This document shows, piece by piece, positions 61,296 through 64,000 of a DNA stretch of 64,000 bases. A model generated the notes under the pieces. The model did not search any database, was not told where the DNA came from, and saw only the letters and a list, made by a program, of their open reading frames with translations. The stretch lies in contig NZ_QRGC01000023.1 in the NCBI RefSeq assembly GCF_003448965.1, positions 32,648 to 96,647 on the forward strand, given 5' to 3'. Made by a program: the position numbers and the translations under genes. Origin of the DNA: Oceanicella sp. SM1341 (GTDB lineage Bacteria > Pseudomonadota > Alphaproteobacteria > Rhodobacterales > Rhodobacteraceae). Position 1 is the stretch's first letter; the number at the start of each line of letters is the position of its first letter.

Positions 61296-61646
61296 GCCAC
61301 CAAATACTGCCTTCTTTGTTAAAACCCAAGATTGGGGGCATACTTTATGACGCTAACCTCGAATGTCGAGCTAGGCTTTGCAAATAGGCAGAACTACTGG
61401 CGCGCTTTCGAATGCTCGGTAGGTAAGGCCCCTGCCCCAAACGGCCGAGCGGCAGCGATGGACCGGAAGTGACGATTGAGGGGGGCAGACGCCGCAGGAC
61501 CATTGTACGATTCCTGAGCGCTGCTGCCGATCATGAAACCAAGCGCTGACTTCGGTTTTCTCCTCCTAGCCTCAGTCCTCCAAAACAACAAACGCCCCGC
61601 CAGCGTCAGCCGGCAGGGCACATATCCTATCGACTGCTTGACCGCC
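61296..61646. other. Intergenic stretch between the orphan gene and the Dam methylase gene
   Basis: No gene. The sequence passes from A/T-rich (orphan side, its probable promoter near 61300-61400) to GC-rich phage sequence. The methylase terminator lies at 61582-61619. Confidence 0.5.
61582..61619 (-). terminator. Rho-independent terminator after the Dam methylase gene
   Basis: On the minus strand GCCCTGCCGGC and GCTGGCGGGGC pair over 11 positions (two G-T pairs) with a 4-nt loop, followed by a T-rich tail (GTTTGTTGTTTT). It lies about 28 bp past the methylase stop. Confidence 0.75.
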
Positions 61647-62456
61647 TCACCCGAACAAATCCCGTTCCACCGCGCGATCCGCCACCACGAGCTCCGCGGC
61701 CTCCACCGCCGCTCCACGCCCCGCGGTGTAGCTCAGGCTCACCCCATCGAGGTGGAACCGCCCGAACCAGTCCCGCGTCTCGGGCGTGTCGTTGATCGAC
61801 ATCACGAACCGCCCTTTCAGCCCGGCGAGCAGCCCCGCCATCTCGGCGAAGTCCGCCCGCGCGAACATCCCCTTGCCGTAGTCGTTCTCGCCCCCGAGGT
61901 AGGGCGGATCGAGATAGAACAGCGTGTCGGGGGTGTCGTAGCGGGCGAGCACCTCGCGCCAGTCGAGGTTCTCGAACACCACGCCTGAGAGCCGCGAATG
62001 CGCTGCCTCCAGCAGCGGACCGAGCCGGGAGATGTCGAACCGTGGGCCGCAGGTCGGCGCCACCCCGAAGGCACCGCCGATGTTGCCGCCGAACGCCAGC
62101 CGCTGGAGATAGAGGAACCGCGCCGCGCGCTCGAGGTCGGTGAGCGTGGCGGGATCGGTCCGGCGCAGGCGCTCGAACTCCTCGCGGGCGGTCACGTGGA
62201 AGCGCATCGTGTCCATGAGGTAGGCGTAGTGCCGCTGGAGGATGCGGAAGAGGTTCACGATCTCGCCGTTGCGATCATTGGCGACCTCGAGCCGCGGACG
62301 GAAGGGGCGGCGCAGGAAGACGCCGCCCATGCCGACGAAGGGCTCGACGTAGGTCTTGTGGGGGATGCGGGAGATGCGATCGATGAGGGTCCGGTGCAGG
62401 GCCCTCTTGCCGCCCTTCCAAGGGGCGACGGGTGCGGCGGCGCGCACTTGTTCCAT
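61647..62456 (-). CDS. D12-class DNA adenine N6-methyltransferase (Dam-like), phage type
   Basis: A 269-residue DNA methyltransferase that probably makes N6-methyladenine at a short site, protecting phage DNA from restriction or marking it for packaging. It has the N-terminal PWKGGKRAL, the AdoMet motif YVEPFVGMGGVFLR (36-49) and catalytic motif DPPY at 183-186 (FYLDPPYLGG). The alpha class order fits the Dam/DpnII group. No restriction enzyme gene is adjacent, so it is an orphan methylase of the phage region. Confidence 0.93.
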   Translation of the reverse strand: MEQVRAAAPVAPWKGGKRALHRTLIDRISRIPHKTYVEPFVGMGGVFLRRPFRPRLEVANDRNGEIVNLFRILQRHYAYLMDTMRFHVTAREEFERLRRTDPATLTDLERAARFLYLQRLAFGGNIGGAFGVAPTCGPRFDISRLGPLLEAAHSRLSGVVFENLDWREVLARYDTPDTLFYLDPPYLGGENDYGKGMFARADFAEMAGLLAGLKGRFVMSINDTPETRDWFGRFHLDGVSLSYTAGRGAAVEAAELVVADRAVERDLFG

Positions 62457-62581
62457 GAGGTGAATCCGTGTCAGGTCGCGCGGCCCGCGCGGGCACGGGC
62501 GACCACTTCGATTCGATCCTGGTCGGCACGGTCTCTTCTCAACATGTGGCCGTGTGGTTCGGGCTGTTGACGCAGCCCGGG

Positions 62582-62602
62582 CCCCCGCCGCGGCGGCGGG
62601 GG
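62582..62602. repeat. Strong G/C hairpin between holin and methylase genes
   Basis: CCCCCGCCG and CGGCGGGGG pair perfectly over 9 bp with a 3-nt loop. It lies 32 bp beyond the holin stop on the minus strand, with no T-run. Possibly an attenuating or mRNA-stabilising element. Confidence 0.5.
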
Positions 62603-62633
62603 TCGATCTCAGGGGCGGCGGGCGTCGAGCCCC

Positions 62634-62981
62634 CTACCCTGCCCCACCGAGCGCGGCGGCCACCTTCGCCCGCAGCACGTCCTCGGAGGCGCCGAGCCTC
62701 TTCACCGCATCGGGCACGGACCGCTTCACGTAGTCGACGGCCGTCTCAACCTGCGCGGCATCCGGCAGCGCGCCGGTGGCGGGCAGCGTCACCCCGGCCC
62801 GGCGAAGCGCCAGGCGCACGCCGGTCATGATCGCAGCGTCAAGCGCGGCGCGGTGCTTCGCCTCGATGTCGAGGCCGAGGCGCTGCTTTGCGACGAGCGC
62901 GAGCCAGGCGACCAGCACCGAGGCGAGGGTGCCGGCGAGCTCGAGCGCCACGGGCGCGAGGACGTTGAGGATGGTGTGCAT
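62634..62981 (-). CDS. Phage holin-like protein
   Basis: A 115-residue protein with one N-terminal membrane helix (about 10-32, LELAGTLASVLVAWLALVAK) and a charged helical C-terminal part. The pattern (membrane helix, then LDIEAKHRAALDAAIMTG and a lysine/alanine-rich end) is that of the LL-H-type phage holins. It directly follows the lysozyme gene on the same strand, with 1 bp between, which supports a lysis cassette. Confidence 0.8.
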   Translation of the reverse strand: MHTILNVLAPVALELAGTLASVLVAWLALVAKQRLGLDIEAKHRAALDAAIMTGVRLALRRAGVTLPATGALPDAAQVETAVDYVKRSVPDAVKRLGASEDVLRAKVAAALGGAG

Positions 62982-62982
62982 G

Positions 62983-63621
62983 TCAGGCTCCTGTCAGCCA
63001 GGTGAGGATACGGGCGAAGAGGGACGGCCGGGGCGCGGGCGGCTCCGGCTCTGGTTCCGGCTCGGGCGGTTCGGGCTCCACCAGCGCCAGGAACTCCGGC
63101 ACCGGCATGACGCGCAGCACGCCCTGCAGGCGGCCGGCCGTGTCCGCGCGCCAGATCGGCACGGGCGCGTCGGGGTACGTCCCGGCGCGGAACAGCTCGC
63201 GCTCGGCATCGCGGCGCGGGATGATCTCGGGGGGCTTGTGCCAGTTGTCGAAGGCCAGCGCCGCGCCGCGGCGGTCGCCGGCGTTGAGCAGCTCCACCAG
63301 GCGCGCGCTGGTGATGCCGCCGGTGTTGAAGTCGAACGACACCAGCGCATCGAACTCATGCTGCGCGAGGGGCACGGCGACTGCCGCGAGCACGCGCGCC
63401 TCGCAGAGAGCCAGATCGGCGCGGAATATCTCCACCGCCCGGCGCACGGCCGCGTCGAGATCCGCCGGCATGCCGGGCGGCATCGCGCCGGGGTCCGGAC
63501 CGCCGGCCCCGGCGGTGTGGCCGATGCCGAAGGTCCAGGTGCCTTTCGTGTCGCGGTAGGGGGCGGGCACAAGGCCCTCGTGCGCGGCCAGGGCGGCCAC
63601 GCCTTTTGGGGATGTTCTCAT
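62983..63621 (-). CDS. Phage lysozyme (GH24 endolysin) with C-terminal anchor
   Basis: A 212-residue muramidase. The GH24 catalytic triad pattern Glu-x8-Asp-x5-Thr is exact: E15, D24 and T30 (AAHEGLVPAPYRDTKGTWT), followed by FGIGHTAG. A Pro/Glu repeat linker (about 176-195) leads to a short hydrophobic C-terminus (SLFARILTWLTGA) that could associate with the membrane. It is the lytic enzyme of the phage region and is paired with the holin. Confidence 0.93.
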   Translation of the reverse strand: MRTSPKGVAALAAHEGLVPAPYRDTKGTWTFGIGHTAGAGGPDPGAMPPGMPADLDAAVRRAVEIFRADLALCEARVLAAVAVPLAQHEFDALVSFDFNTGGITSARLVELLNAGDRRGAALAFDNWHKPPEIIPRRDAERELFRAGTYPDAPVPIWRADTAGRLQGVLRVMPVPEFLALVEPEPPEPEPEPEPPAPRPSLFARILTWLTGA

Positions 63622-63655
63622 GGGGGGATCTCCGGGAGAGAGGGTGGCGCCGGGC

Positions 63656-63919
63656 CTACCGGCCGCGGGCCTCTATGCTGGCCTTGAGCTCGCCGATGGC
63701 GGCGAGGATGTTGTCGAGCTTCTGGCGGTCGCCGGCGGCGGTGATCTCGGCGAGGCGCATGCGGTCGGCAAGCTGCTCGACGCGCCGGGTGCGCTCGGCG
63801 CCGGCATCCTCCACCGCGCCGATGCGCGCCTGCATGGTGGCGTAGGTCGCGGTCACCACCACGATCATCGTGCCGATGGAGATCAGGTTGCCGACACTCA
63901 CGGTGCGGTCGAGGCGCAT
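63656..63919 (-). CDS. Small phage membrane/coiled-coil protein
   Basis: An 87-residue protein with one membrane helix (about 10-30, LISIGTMIVVVTATYATMQA) followed by a coiled coil (VEQLADRMRLAEITAAG, LDNILAAIGELKASIEARG). It resembles the small membrane proteins found next to phage lysis genes, for example spanin- or holin-like proteins, but there is no lipobox. The start at 63919 (MRLDRTVSVGN) was chosen over a longer reading that is Pro/Arg-rich. Confidence 0.75.
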   Translation of the reverse strand: MRLDRTVSVGNLISIGTMIVVVTATYATMQARIGAVEDAGAERTRRVEQLADRMRLAEITAAGDRQKLDNILAAIGELKASIEARGR

Positions 63920-63971
63920 GGGCTTTTCCCTCTCGCGCGGGGGGCCGGGGGATTGGATCATGCCCGCCGCC

Positions 63972-64000
63972 TCAGATCGCGATGCCGAAGCGCCCCAGCC
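63972..64000 (-). CDS. 3' end of a further gene, probably phage structural
   Basis: Only the last eight codons are in the window, giving L-G-R-F-G-I-A-I and a TGA stop. Phage tail and host-specificity proteins often end this way, but with so little sequence the identity is a guess. Confidence 0.35.

Overview
The window is a GC-rich chromosome segment from an alphaproteobacterium, most likely Rhodobacterales. The reasons are the gene order ruvC-ruvA-ruvB, ybgC, tolQ-tolR-tolA-tolB-pal-cpoB, tilS, ftsH, a DUF1127 protein, and strong G/C bias at third codon positions. No rRNA or tRNA gene was seen.

Layout. 1-11949 (minus strand) is the conserved housekeeping block: FtsH protease (3' part outside the window), TilS, the Tol-Pal envelope system and the RuvABC resolvasome. 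12319-15205 holds a DUF1127 protein, a DUF2254 membrane protein and a GNAT acetyltransferase, with a 26-bp tandem repeat. 15665-23466 (minus strand) is a probable seven-gene catabolic operon: oxidoreductase, TIM-barrel isomerase, DUF4432 epimerase-like protein, SDR, CaiB/BaiF CoA-transferase, a solute-binding-like protein with no signal peptide, and an enoyl-CoA hydratase. It is divergent from a LacI-type regulator (23890-24909). Two near-identical 17-bp sites in opposite orientation lie between them, and an array of short palindromes sits in front of the hydratase gene. 25140-31063 has a class III aminotransferase, an Lrp regulator, an ArgE-like deacylase, a flavin-dependent oxidoreductase and a lipoprotein nuclease. 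31150-35371 has a MocR-type regulator divergent from a PPOX flavoprotein, and then a lipoprotein divergent from a DUF6502 protein that is coupled to a 50-residue lipoprotein. 35385-43112 carries signalling genes: a diguanylate cyclase with three periplasmic binding modules, a soluble double-PAS chemoreceptor, an ECF sigma factor, its probable anti-sigma factor and a lipoprotein subtilase. 43427-52289 is a chain of overlapping genes, HAD phosphatase-MoxR-DUF58-DUF4381-BatA-BatB/C-BatD, preceded by an arylsulfatase. Divergent from the sulfatase are a frameshifted Crp/Fnr regulator, an eight-haem cytochrome and a P1B-type ATPase.

From about 57.2 kb the sequence changes character. A second diguanylate cyclase is followed by an AT-rich insert (about 59.45-61.4 kb) with a HicAB toxin-antitoxin pair and an orphan 353-residue protein. 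Phage genes follow (Dam methylase, holin, lysozyme, a small membrane protein, and the end of a further gene) and run off the window edge. This looks like one end of a prophage or phage-derived element with cargo genes. The best candidates for undescribed biology are the DUF6502/small-lipoprotein locus, the coupled CoA-transferase/solute-binding-like pair with its palindrome array, and the AT-rich orphan beside HicAB.
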